This document shows positions 10,011 through 18,055 of a stretch of 55,217 nt of DNA, in pieces (the stretch's first letter is position 1; each line of letters opens with the position of its first letter). The DNA comes from Moraxella bovis (GTDB lineage: Bacteria > Pseudomonadota > Gammaproteobacteria > Pseudomonadales > Moraxellaceae), in NCBI RefSeq assembly GCF_002014975.1, contig NZ_MUXV01000007.1:1-55217 (forward strand), given 5' to 3'. Under the pieces are notes generated by a model, which saw only the letters and a program-made list of their open reading frames with translations, searched no databases and had not been told where the DNA came from. A program made the translations under genes and the position numbers.

Positions 10011-11006
10011 ATGTACCAACTTGTCGCCATTGGTAACGCCCTTCTTGATACCGAATTTAAACTTACCGATGAGATTTTGACCCAAACAGGACTCACCAAA
10101 GGCAACATGACCCTTGCCGACACGGACGAGCAGACCGCTTTATTTGACATTTTAAACACACACGGACTAACGCCTACCAAGCAAGCAGGGGGCGGTTCGG
10201 CAGGCAACACGGTGGCGTGTTTTTCGGCATTGGGTGGCACGTCCTTTTATAACTGCCGAGTGGGACATGACAAGCGTGGCGTGTTTTATCTATCCGACAT
10301 GGCAAACATGGGCGTTACGATAGACGGCGGTAAAGCCGAAGTGGCAGGGGCGACAGGCACGTGTGCGGTGCTGGTTACTGATGACGGCGAGCGTACCATG
10401 CAGACCAATCTGGCGGTGAGTGGGCAGATTGACGAGACGAACGTGGATTTTGATGCACTGACTGGGGCAAAATACCTATACCTAGAAGGCTATCTTGCCA
10501 TGACCCCATCCGTACAAGGTGCGATTAGCAAACTGTGTCAAACCGCCAAAGCACAAGGGGTCAAAATCGTGGTAAGTTTTGCTGACCCTGCGGTGGTTCG
10601 CTTTGCCAAAGACGGTGTGATGTCGTGGCTTTCTGACGGTGTGGACATGATTTTTTGCAACATGGACGAAGCCAAACTCTTTGCCAAGACAGATGATGAC
10701 ATTCAGGCGGTTCATGCCCTGCTAAATCACGCCAAAGTAGTTGTCATCACTAACGGAGCAAACCCCACTACCGTGGCAGACAAAGACAGCGTTCGCCTGT
10801 ATAATGTCCCACCTGCGGACGTGGTGGATACCAACGGGGCAGGCGATAACTTTGCAGGGGCGTTCTTGTACGCCTTAGCACAAGGGGCGGATTATCAGGC
10901 GTGCCTGGCATTGGCAGGGGCGGTGGCAAGCCGTGTGGTAAGCCAGTTTGGAGCAAGACTACCCAAAGCGGAGTATGGCTTGATCAAAGAGACGGTTTTG
11001 GGGTAA
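10011..11006 (+). CDS. PfkB-family carbohydrate/nucleoside kinase, adenosine kinase-like
   Basis: 331 residues with the two PfkB signatures: GGGSAGNTVACFSALGG (about residues 62-78) and DTNGAGDNFAGAFLYAL (about residues 274-290), the latter with the catalytic Asp and anion-hole GAGD. Overall length and the N-terminal YQLVAIGNALLDTEF match the adenosine/ribokinase branch commonly annotated as adenosine kinase in Moraxellaceae. It probably phosphorylates adenosine or a related nucleoside with ATP in the cytosol. The substrate is inferred from similarity only. A terminator follows directly. Confidence 0.85.
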   Translation: MYQLVAIGNALLDTEFKLTDEILTQTGLTKGNMTLADTDEQTALFDILNTHGLTPTKQAGGGSAGNTVACFSALGGTSFYNCRVGHDKRGVFYLSDMANMGVTIDGGKAEVAGATGTCAVLVTDDGERTMQTNLAVSGQIDETNVDFDALTGAKYLYLEGYLAMTPSVQGAISKLCQTAKAQGVKIVVSFADPAVVRFAKDGVMSWLSDGVDMIFCNMDEAKLFAKTDDDIQAVHALLNHAKVVVITNGANPTTVADKDSVRLYNVPPADVVDTNGAGDNFAGAFLYALAQGADYQACLALAGAVASRVVSQFGARLPKAEYGLIKETVLG

Positions 11007-11028
11007 ATTTAAAATTTGATATAAATAT

Positions 11029-11053
11029 AAAAGGCGGGCAAAGCTCGCCTTTT
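11029..11053 (+). terminator. Rho-independent terminator after the PfkB kinase gene
   Basis: AAAAGGCGGGC, loop AAA, GCTCGCCTTTT form an 11-base stem with one mismatch and a T-run, starting 22 bases after the kinase stop codon. Confidence 0.85.
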
Positions 11054-11070
11054 ATAATAGGACAAACACC

Positions 11071-11685
11071 ATGAAAAGTCTATATTTTATCCGCCATGGC
11101 GAAAGCCTTGCCAATGCTGGTGGCACGCCCCTGCCTAATGCCGATATTCCTCTAACTGAAAAAGGACACACCCAAGCCAAAGACCGCCTTGCCCATTGGC
11201 AACGGCTGGGCATACACCCAAGCCGTATTTATCATTCTGCCATGCTTCGCACACAGCAGACCGCCCTGCCCTTTTGTCAGTATTATGACATGCCCACAAG
11301 CACACTTGACCTGCTTGATGAGTTAAACGCCCTTGCCTTTGATGTCATCAAAGACATCTCGGTGGATGCACGCCGTCTGATGAATGCCAACTGGTGGCAA
11401 ACGGTGGAACCAGATGACAGACATGGCGTGGGGGCGGACAGCTTTGGCGGGTTTATGAAGCGAGTGGATACATTTATCGGTAGGATTGATGGGTTTGATG
11501 GGTTTGATGATAATACGCTGTTTTTTGGGCATGGGATTTGGCTTGGACTGCTTGCCTATCGGCTCATGAATCTGCCTGTGCGTAATAATGGCGACATCAG
11601 GCGATTTCGTGCTTTTCAAACCGCCATGCCCATGCATAACACCGTGCTGTATCGGCTAGATATGGCGGATAATGTCAAAATCTAG
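11071..11685 (+). CDS. Histidine phosphatase family protein (phosphoglycerate mutase-like)
   Basis: 204 residues. The family signature RHGES (residues 8-12) supplies the phosphorylated histidine, and a second catalytic His sits in FFGHGIWLGL near residue 153. These enzymes are cofactor-dependent mutase-like phosphatases; the substrate cannot be told from sequence. It lies after the kinase terminator, so it probably has its own promoter. It converges on the CopZ-like gene. Confidence 0.85.
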   Translation: MKSLYFIRHGESLANAGGTPLPNADIPLTEKGHTQAKDRLAHWQRLGIHPSRIYHSAMLRTQQTALPFCQYYDMPTSTLDLLDELNALAFDVIKDISVDARRLMNANWWQTVEPDDRHGVGADSFGGFMKRVDTFIGRIDGFDGFDDNTLFFGHGIWLGLLAYRLMNLPVRNNGDIRRFRAFQTAMPMHNTVLYRLDMADNVKI

Positions 11686-11715
11686 TATGGGTCGACTAAC
11701 CTTAGCTTTTAACGC

Positions 11716-11745
11716 AAAAAGACTAACCCATAGGATTAGCCTTTT
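11716..11745. terminator. Imperfect hairpin between convergent genes
   Basis: AAAAAGACTAACCC, loop, GGATTAGCCTTTT make an imperfect stem with T/A tracts on both sides. It sits between the convergent phosphatase and CopZ-like genes and could end transcription in both directions. Confidence 0.5.
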
Positions 11746-11764
11746 GTTTATGTCTATATTTATC

Positions 11765-11977
11765 TTAGGTCGTACTAAATCCTGCGTCCTCTACCGCACG
11801 AATCAGCTCAATCTTATCCACTTGGGTGTCGTCATATTCAATGACAGCTTGCTCTAAGGGTAGATTGACTTCCACATTTTGCACGCCTGCGATGTTGTTA
11901 ATGGCGTTATGCACGCTTTGCACACAGCCATCACAGGTCATGCCAAAGACTTTTAGGGTTAGGGTTTCAATTGCCAT
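11765..11977 (-). CDS. Heavy-metal-associated domain protein, CopZ-like copper chaperone
   Basis: 70 residues forming a single HMA fold. The metal-binding motif GMTCDGC (residues 12-18) is intact, and the beta-alpha-beta pattern ends in VEDAGF. Such proteins bind Cu(I) and hand it to P1B-type ATPases or copper regulators. No copper ATPase is in the window, so the partner is unknown. A good SD (AAAGGAG) precedes the ATG. Confidence 0.9.
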   Translation of the reverse strand: MAIETLTLKVFGMTCDGCVQSVHNAINNIAGVQNVEVNLPLEQAVIEYDDTQVDKIELIRAVEDAGFSTT

Positions 11978-12062
11978 GATATACTCCTTTGCTAAATTAA
12001 ATTGGTAAATTAAACCGCTAAAATCAAGTGGTGTGTTTTATGTTGGGATAAACACATATTTT

Positions 12063-13145
12063 TCAAGGCACAACCGCACAACCGCCAAACTCCACACCCA
12101 ATCCGCACATCTCATCAAATCCGCACAGGATATTCATGTTTTGCACGGCTTGACCGCTCGCTCCTTTCACTAAATTATCTTGGACGACCAGCACAGTCAA
12201 GGCATCATCATCTTGATGAACGGCAATTTTTAGGCGGTTGGACGCTCGCACCGAACGGGTATCAGGGAGCACTCCTTTGGCAAGCACGTCCACAAACGGC
12301 TCGTTTTGATACGTTTTTTCAAAAATCTCTTGCCAATTTAACGCCTTACCGTCATCGGTTAGGGTCAGATGAATGGTACTAAACATACCCCGAATCATCG
12401 GTACAAGGTGAGGGACAAACCGCACTTTTTGGGTAAATTTAGACCCTAAGAACGCATGCACGCCTTGGCTTATCTCAGGGGTATGGCGATGACCTGCCAC
12501 GCCATAGGCAGAGAAATTGTCGGATAATTCACTAAATAGCAGGTTCATCTTGGCATTACGTCCTGCCCCCGATACGCCTGATTTGGCATCAATGATAATG
12601 TTTGGCAAAATCAACGGTTTATCCGCACTGTTTTGGGTGTCTATCACAGGTTTTAACCCCAAAATGGCGGTGGTGGGATAGCAGCCGGGGTTAGCAATGA
12701 CCTTGGCGGATTTGATTTTTTCACGGTGAATCTCAGGCAAGCCATACACCGTCTCCGCCAACACATCAGGGCAAGTGTGTTCTAATCCGTACCATTTGCC
12801 AAACTCGCCCAAATCCTGCAAACGAAAATCCGCCCCCAAATCAATGACCTTCACCCCTTGTGCGATAAGGCGTGGTGTGTGGCTCATGGCGACCCCATGT
12901 GGCGTAGCAAAAAACACAACATCGCACGCCTTGCCAATCTCGTCCATGACGCTGTCCGTCATGTCGCTGTACACAACATCGCACACACCAAGCAGGCTCG
13001 GGAAAATCTCACTCACCGCCCGTCCCTTTTCACTGCGAGAAGTCAAGTGGCTAATAGTGACATGGGGGTGGCGTGATAACAAGCGAATCAGCTCAACGCC
13101 TGTATAGCCTGTACCGCCGATGATGGCAACGTTAATTTTTGACAC
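12063..13145 (-). CDS. argC: N-acetyl-gamma-glutamyl-phosphate reductase
   Basis: 360 residues. It reduces N-acetylglutamyl phosphate with NADPH, the third step of arginine synthesis. The Rossmann motif GGTGYTGVELIRLL is at residues 10-23 and the catalytic cysteine lies in NPGCYPTTA (Cys about 154). The length fits type 1 ArgC. It stands alone here, as arginine genes are scattered in many gammaproteobacteria. Confidence 0.97.
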   Translation of the reverse strand: MSKINVAIIGGTGYTGVELIRLLSRHPHVTISHLTSRSEKGRAVSEIFPSLLGVCDVVYSDMTDSVMDEIGKACDVVFFATPHGVAMSHTPRLIAQGVKVIDLGADFRLQDLGEFGKWYGLEHTCPDVLAETVYGLPEIHREKIKSAKVIANPGCYPTTAILGLKPVIDTQNSADKPLILPNIIIDAKSGVSGAGRNAKMNLLFSELSDNFSAYGVAGHRHTPEISQGVHAFLGSKFTQKVRFVPHLVPMIRGMFSTIHLTLTDDGKALNWQEIFEKTYQNEPFVDVLAKGVLPDTRSVRASNRLKIAVHQDDDALTVLVVQDNLVKGASGQAVQNMNILCGFDEMCGLGVEFGGCAVVP

Positions 13146-13280
13146 GGGTTTTCCTAAATAAAAATCATTGAATAAACCCTTGGATTATAAAGAATTTTAC
13201 TCCTTTTGGCAAATAAAATCCACCATTTAACATCACGCCTGCCACACACCAATCACAAATTCGCACAACCTGCCAAAACT

Positions 13281-13289
13281 TGTTATAAT
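13281..13289 (+). promoter_or_regulatory. Extended -10 promoter for the RsxB-like gene
   Basis: TGTTATAAT, the same extended -10 element as at 9967, lies 27 bases before the ATG at 13316. The -35 position at 13261-13266 is poor. Short leader, weak SD. Confidence 0.5.
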
Positions 13290-13315
13290 ATCCCTTTTAT
13301 TCACAGCCTGTCGCC

Positions 13316-14143
13316 ATGAATGACCGCTTAGCCTGCCTACCGATTTTATTTAACACCTTAGCCCTTGACCGCCTAACCCCCACCCAAAAAATCATCGTCC
13401 AGCAGATAGACGAACTTTTGCCCCAGACCCAGTGCGGTCTGTGCGGACACCCAGACGGCTGTCTGCCCTATGCCTATGGCGTGGCGGTGCGTGGCGAGTC
13501 GCATAACTTATGCGTGCCGGGCGGTCAAGCGGTAACGGACGCCATCGGCACGGTGCTTGCCGAGCATGGCGACCCACGCCCCACCCTGAGCGCCACTGCC
13601 AGCAAATGGGCAACCGACCCTGCCACCGACCGCCCCGTGGAGGTACGAGCCATCATCGATGAGAACGACTGTATCGGTTGCACCAAATGTATCCCTGCCT
13701 GCCCTGTGGACGCCATCATCGGCACCGCCAAGCACATGCACACCATCTTAACCGACCTATGCACAGGGTGCGAGCTGTGCCTACCGCCCTGCCCTGTGGA
13801 CTGCATTCGCCTAGAAGTACACCCACGCACCATTACGGCAGAGGGGCGAGCGGACGAGCAGGCACATCTACGCACTCGCTATCATCGCCATCTTGACCGT
13901 GTCGCCCAAAGTATCACGGACGGCACCAAGCCTGTGGTTAGCTCGGTTGAGTCGGTCATGGCGAACGTCATGAGCGAGCCTAGTGGCACGCCCATGGACA
14001 AAGACACCGCCAAAAACGCCATTGAACTTGCCAAAATCCGCACCCAAATCAAAAAACTCACCAAACAGCTAAGCGTAAAAAACAGCCCTGCCATACAAGA
14101 TGAACTTGACAATTTAACGCAGAAATTGCGAGAATTGGAGTAA
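13316..14143 (+). CDS. RsxB/RnfB-like ferredoxin, stand-alone
   Basis: 275 residues with three iron-sulfur regions: an N-terminal Fes domain (CGLCGHPDGC, then a fourth Cys in NLCVPGG), and two 4Fe-4S ferredoxin motifs, CIGCTKCIPACPVDAI and CTGCELCLPPCPVDCI. That is the layout of RnfB/RsxB of the Rnf/Rsx electron transport complex. Unlike classic RnfB there is no N-terminal membrane helix, and no other rnf/rsx subunit is nearby. The C-terminal ~80 residues are a basic, helical extension ending in a likely coiled coil (KIRTQIKKLTKQLSV). A soluble electron carrier is the best guess. Confidence 0.85.
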   Translation: MNDRLACLPILFNTLALDRLTPTQKIIVQQIDELLPQTQCGLCGHPDGCLPYAYGVAVRGESHNLCVPGGQAVTDAIGTVLAEHGDPRPTLSATASKWATDPATDRPVEVRAIIDENDCIGCTKCIPACPVDAIIGTAKHMHTILTDLCTGCELCLPPCPVDCIRLEVHPRTITAEGRADEQAHLRTRYHRHLDRVAQSITDGTKPVVSSVESVMANVMSEPSGTPMDKDTAKNAIELAKIRTQIKKLTKQLSVKNSPAIQDELDNLTQKLRELE

Positions 14144-14162
14144 TAACCCCACGAGCCACGCC

Positions 14163-15458
14163 ATGTCATTAGAAAATATCGGCCTAGAAAATCTGGGTAA
14201 TGCCCATGAGATAGACCCTGCCACGCACAAACAGCTTGACCTAGTCAGACGCTTAGAGAAGTCAGGTTTTATCTTTGCCACCGACCCCAAAGTCGCCACC
14301 GACCTTGCTCGCTCATCAGACGGCACGCCCACCGATAAGCTCATCTATCGTGCCACGCTCATGGACAGTCAAGGCGACTTACGAACCGCCCTACACAAAG
14401 GCGATTTTTTGGTAAAGGGTGTCGGCAGGCTCTATGCAGGCATCTCGTTCGTGGCTGGGTTTGTGGGGGTGCTTGGACTGCTTAGCACGCACGTGGTTAA
14501 TTTTTTCTATGTACTGCTTGGACTGCTCGGCTGGCATACGGTTACGCTTATTTTGTGGTTTGTGGAGTTAAACAACCCCAACCGCTATTCTGGTATTTAT
14601 GGCATACTAGACCGACTTCGCCCCAAATCCGCCATAGAAAGTGAAGCCTTTGACATCCACCAAGAAGAATTTCAAAAAAACACCGCATGGCAAATCGGCA
14701 AAGTCATTCACAAGGCGTGGCTCTATGGATTGGCAGGCAGTGTCCTTGCCCTGCTCATGCTGTTTTTGTTCAAAAGCTATGCTTTTATGTGGGAGTCCAC
14801 GCTGTTATCCCAAAGCCATTTTGCCATAATTTTAAAGGGTTTGGGCTTTGTGCCGAGCCTGTTTGGGTTTGAGATACCCAGCCAAATCAGCCTATCTCGG
14901 GGCGATGTACCCCCTGCTCGCCTTGCCACACTCATGATGTTGTCCGTGGTGGTCTATGGCATGATACCCCGCCTGTGTGCTTACCTGCTGTGCCATTTTA
15001 ATGCCCGTGAGCGTTTCGCCATTGACCCCAGTTTATATTATTACGAAAACCTACTTCGCACCTTTAACCAAACCATTGTTGATAAAGACGATTTTGCCCC
15101 ACGCACGCCAACACCCACCAAAACTGCCCTTAGTACTCACAAAAAAGTCGTGGCAACCTTAGAATGGGCAAACGATGACGAGCTATGGCACGGACTGAGC
15201 GATGATGTCAAAAACTTAGGGGCGGTTGATACCAAAGAAGACGTGCTGTATCTCACCCAAATCGCCAGCACCCTACACGCCCAAATTCTACTCGGCGTGG
15301 ACTGCCGTATCCTGCCTGATAGGGGCGTGCTTCGCAAAGTGGATTTGATTCGCCAAAATAGTGATTATGGCGTGATTATCAAATTCTTACACAGTGGCGA
15401 TTATGTCAATGAATGGCGAGACAAATTAAATGAGCGAAATGTTGAACAGATAAATTGA
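14163..15458 (+). CDS. DUF2868-type membrane protein
   Basis: 431 residues, probably four membrane segments: two near residues 90-135 (AGISFVAGFVGVLGLL and VNFFYVLLGLLGW), one near 185-205 (LAGSVLALLMLFLF) and one near 260-280. The phrase FMWESTLLSQSHF and the following PSLFGFEIP are characteristic of DUF2868 proteins. In pseudomonads these are often next to a DUF3482 GTPase, which is absent here. The gene begins 19 bases after the RsxB-like gene with a weak SD, so the two may be co-transcribed. Function unknown. Confidence 0.75.
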   Translation: MSLENIGLENLGNAHEIDPATHKQLDLVRRLEKSGFIFATDPKVATDLARSSDGTPTDKLIYRATLMDSQGDLRTALHKGDFLVKGVGRLYAGISFVAGFVGVLGLLSTHVVNFFYVLLGLLGWHTVTLILWFVELNNPNRYSGIYGILDRLRPKSAIESEAFDIHQEEFQKNTAWQIGKVIHKAWLYGLAGSVLALLMLFLFKSYAFMWESTLLSQSHFAIILKGLGFVPSLFGFEIPSQISLSRGDVPPARLATLMMLSVVVYGMIPRLCAYLLCHFNARERFAIDPSLYYYENLLRTFNQTIVDKDDFAPRTPTPTKTALSTHKKVVATLEWANDDELWHGLSDDVKNLGAVDTKEDVLYLTQIASTLHAQILLGVDCRILPDRGVLRKVDLIRQNSDYGVIIKFLHSGDYVNEWRDKLNERNVEQIN

Positions 15459-15520
15459 TAAACTTTAATTTTAATTTAAAACGGTAACTGATTGATTATT
15501 AGCTAATTATTTTGAGTTGT

Positions 15521-15544
15521 AAGGGCGAATTGCAATTCGACCTT
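15521..15544. repeat. Short dispersed palindrome (GCGAAT/ATTCG type)
   Basis: AAGGGCGAATTGCAATTCGACCTT is a near-perfect palindrome in the gap between convergent genes. Related palindromes lie at 24122, 25168 and 51131. It could act as a hairpin at the 3' ends of both genes. Confidence 0.55.
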
Positions 15545-15568
15545 GATAAATCAATTATTTACACAAAG

Positions 15569-16006
15569 TTAAGAATAAGGCTTCATTAATAAAAACGGGG
15601 CAATTTCAATCAGTCCCGTTTTTTCATGATTTTTAAAGGGCAAGCGTTTTTTAATAATACACCATTCATCATTTTCATAATACGCCAAAATATCCAAATC
15701 CATAGGCACTTTTAAAATAGCCACTTTTTTTAAACTGTCCTTTTTTAAATTATTCTGCTCTCGTCCGCATTGTGTTTCTATGTTTTTTAATACACCATTA
15801 AATTTATCATAATTCATCGGCTTGTATAACTTTATCATCATAACGGCATTATGATAAATCAGCTCTGTTTTGCCTGTAAAATCTTTACCAATGATTACAG
15901 ACGACAAGTCCACATCGCCCCATGACTTTAATTCATCAAGGGCGATTTTAAAACTCATCTGGCTATCATGATTACTGCCTAAGGCGATGATATATTGGTG
16001 TATCAT
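15569..16006 (-). CDS. folK: Divergent FolK-like hydroxymethyldihydropterin pyrophosphokinase
   Basis: 145 residues, slightly short for HPPK. It has the N-terminal IIALGSN signature (about residues 6-12), YHNAVMMI, a GRE at the expected place and the Mg-binding VPMDLDIL. The arginine-rich loop that normally precedes DLD (GPRxxDLD in E. coli) is replaced by a Lys-rich stretch, so it is divergent. FolK transfers pyrophosphate from ATP to 6-hydroxymethyl-dihydropterin in folate synthesis. The adjacent folB, 15 bases upstream, supports the call. Confidence 0.75.
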   Translation of the reverse strand: MIHQYIIALGSNHDSQMSFKIALDELKSWGDVDLSSVIIGKDFTGKTELIYHNAVMMIKLYKPMNYDKFNGVLKNIETQCGREQNNLKKDSLKKVAILKVPMDLDILAYYENDEWCIIKKRLPFKNHEKTGLIEIAPFLLMKPYS

Positions 16007-16021
16007 TTTTAATTAAAACAC

Positions 16022-16393
16022 TTATGCAGATTTATGGCGAATGATTTTTACGCCCACGCTACCTGCTTGTTTTATGGCATTCGGTTTATGAATGGTGAGC
16101 GTAATGGTTTGGCAAGGGTAATGGGCGAGCAGATAGGCACAAATCTCTTCGGCAAGTTTTTCCAATAACTTCGCCTGTATCTTGTGGCATAGCCGTTCTA
16201 TGTCTTCGCACACCGTTTTGTAATTGATGGCATACGCCACATTATCGCTTTGGCTTGCTTGGGTCATGTCGCACACCATTTCACAATCTATCACCAGTGA
16301 TTGTTTAATGGCTCGCTCCCAATCATAGACACCGATAAGGGTGTTAATCTTTAAACCTTGAATAAAAACAATGTCGTTCATTATCTGTCTCAT
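16022..16393 (-). CDS. folB: Dihydroneopterin aldolase
   Basis: 123 residues, the usual size of DHNA. FolB converts dihydroneopterin to 6-hydroxymethyl-dihydropterin and glycolaldehyde. Recognisable features are GLKINTLIGVYDWER near the start, the conserved Tyr in INYKTVCEDIE, LLEKLAEEICAYLL, and the C-terminal Lys in ITLTIHKPNAI. It is followed directly by the FolK-like gene, so two consecutive folate steps are coupled in one unit. Confidence 0.92.
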   Translation of the reverse strand: MRQIMNDIVFIQGLKINTLIGVYDWERAIKQSLVIDCEMVCDMTQASQSDNVAYAINYKTVCEDIERLCHKIQAKLLEKLAEEICAYLLAHYPCQTITLTIHKPNAIKQAGSVGVKIIRHKSA

Positions 16394-16486
16394 TTATAAA
16401 ATTGGCAGGGAAATTATATTTTCCAAATATCAACTATTAACATAGGGCAAATGTGATTTTTCCCTACAATCCCAAATTATATCAAA

Positions 16487-17377
16487 TCAATGTTTTCTGT
16501 ATTTTATCATATCCACACTCAATATAATAAGCCCAAGCCAAATTAGCCCAAATATCATTAGACGTTTTAAATCAATCAGCTCATGATAATAAAACACCGC
16601 AATCATAAAGACAATGCTTGGCGTTAAATAACCCAAAAAAAGATAAAGTATTAAAACTGACCAGTTTGGTTGATTGGTTATACAATAAAAGTGGCGATAA
16701 AGTAATTGGACCTGCCAAAGCCAGTAGCCAAATGTCATAAGATGCCCAAAATGCCAAATTTGAACTTGCCACATCAGCACCGACCAACCACATCAAGCAC
16801 AAAGGCAACAGTAAAGCCGTCTCAATAAATAAACCGTCAATGGCATTAAAGAGCGTTTGGCGTTGCAATACTCCATCAAAGGCAAAGGACAACGCCAAAA
16901 TCAAACTCGGCCACGGCACACCGCCAAACAGCACCACCTGAATGCCGACAGCAAGCACGGCAAGGGCGACAGCGATTTTTTGCAAAAGTCGCAAGCGTTC
17001 TTTAAAGATGACAAGCGACAGCCCCACGCCCATTAAAGGATTGATAAAATAACCAAGGCTTGCTTTAAGCACCCTATCATTTGCCACCGCCCACACATAG
17101 GTTAGCCAGTTTGTGCCAATCAAGAGAGCTGACACAAAGGTTAGGCACAGCCATTTGGGATTTTGGCGAATTTGGGCAAGCCAAGCCGTCCGTTTGCCGA
17201 TGATGACAACAAGGCTTAACACCACAAACGTCCACACCACCTGATGAACGATGACTTCAACAGCATGATAACCGTCCAACAGCTTAAAATAAAAGGGAAA
17301 ATTACCCCACATTAAAAACGCCAAAAGAGCCGTCATTAGCCCTTTTGGGTGGTGGTTATGGTAGGTTTATTGCTCAT
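16487..17377 (-). pseudogene. rarD: RarD/EamA-family transporter, two frameshifts
   Basis: The reading frame is split. One open part (17336 to about 16641) gives membrane segments typical of RarD (LLAFLMWGNFPFYFKLLDG up to LLLYNQSTKLVSFNTLSF). The rest, in another frame down to 16487, supplies the expected end (LGYLTPSIVFMIAVFYYHE, FGLIWLGLIILSVD). The break is in a run of seven T on the coding strand (plus-strand 16635-16641); six would restore the frame. A second shift is probable at the start: ATG at 17377 encodes MSNKPTITTTQKG and stops, and one extra A would join it to GLMTALLAFLMWG. Translation might still restart at ATG 17336, overlapping that stop. Confidence 0.85.
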
Positions 17378-17383
17378 TTTTTA

Positions 17384-17778
17384 TCAATCATTTGTTAAAA
17401 ATCTTACGCCTTGATATTGAACGATTTTGTCATCATTGGTAATCAAGCACAAATCATCAATCATTGATTGAGCAATTAGCATTCTATCGAAAGGTCTTTA
17501 TGAATGATTGGTAAATTCTCCAAAATTTTGGTGTATTTGTGGTCAATACCCAATTCCAAAAACCCATTTTCAAGCAACCTTTGATATAATTTTACAGTAT
17601 CAAATTTAAAACCGTCTTTTTTCAAATTGGTTTTTAAGGCAATTTCCTACAAATTAACCGTACTAAAATATATGGTATTTCCTGGATTTTCCAATATTTT
17701 AGCAACGGTTTTTGATAATTTGTTGGGTTCTCTGGCGAGCCAAATGACAATGTGCGTATCAAGCAAATATTTGATCAG
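17384..17778 (-). pseudogene. VapC-type PIN-domain toxin, inactivated
   Basis: Conceptual translation gives a full PIN toxin: LLDTHIVIWLAREPNKLSK, then STVNL-stop-EIALKTNLKK, HKD-shift-FDRMLIAQSMID and LITNDDKIVQYQGV. VapC toxins are RNases that cleave tRNA or rRNA. Three lesions are seen: a TAG at 17647-17649 where Trp is expected (NLWEIA), loss of one base near 17491-17495 in the conserved DPFDRM motif, and a CTG in place of ATG at the start (17776-17778). It overlaps the end of the antitoxin gene by four bases. The toxin is almost certainly dead. Confidence 0.88.
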
Positions 17779-18047
17779 TCAAATTTCTCATCAAAACTTT
17801 CTTCAAACATTGCCATCACTTCATCATCGCCCCAATGAATGTCATCAGGGATTACCCCTTCGCCAAGCATAAAACCCAATTTGCGTTTTTTTGGCATTGG
17901 TTTTGACTGGGCAAAACTGGGCAAAAACTGCCCAATTTCTTGACCTGATTGTTTAACAGAGATTTTTTCGCCTTTTAATAAGGCATTTTTGACCGCTTGC
18001 CAATCAATAAATTCTTGACTGGTAGAACCCAAATCAATACTTAACAT
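17775..18047 (-). CDS. Antitoxin partner of the decayed PIN toxin (Phd/VapB-like)
   Basis: 90 residues, intact. The N-terminus (MLSIDLGSTSQEFIDWQAV, then NALLKGEKISVKQSGQEIG) looks like a small Phd/YefM- or VapB-type DNA-binding fold. The acidic C-terminus (GDDEVMAMFEESFDEKFD) is what would wrap the toxin. It sits 8 bases after aroA and shares its stop region with the toxin remnant, the usual antitoxin-toxin order. With the toxin lost it may remain as an orphan regulator or neutraliser of related toxins. Confidence 0.75.
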   Translation of the reverse strand: MLSIDLGSTSQEFIDWQAVKNALLKGEKISVKQSGQEIGQFLPSFAQSKPMPKKRKLGFMLGEGVIPDDIHWGDDEVMAMFEESFDEKFD

Positions 18048-18055
18048 AAGTTTTC

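Noticed and set aside
13392..13875. Minus-strand frames opposite the RsxB-like gene
   Set aside because: They overlap a gene with three clear iron-sulfur motifs and show no domain of their own.
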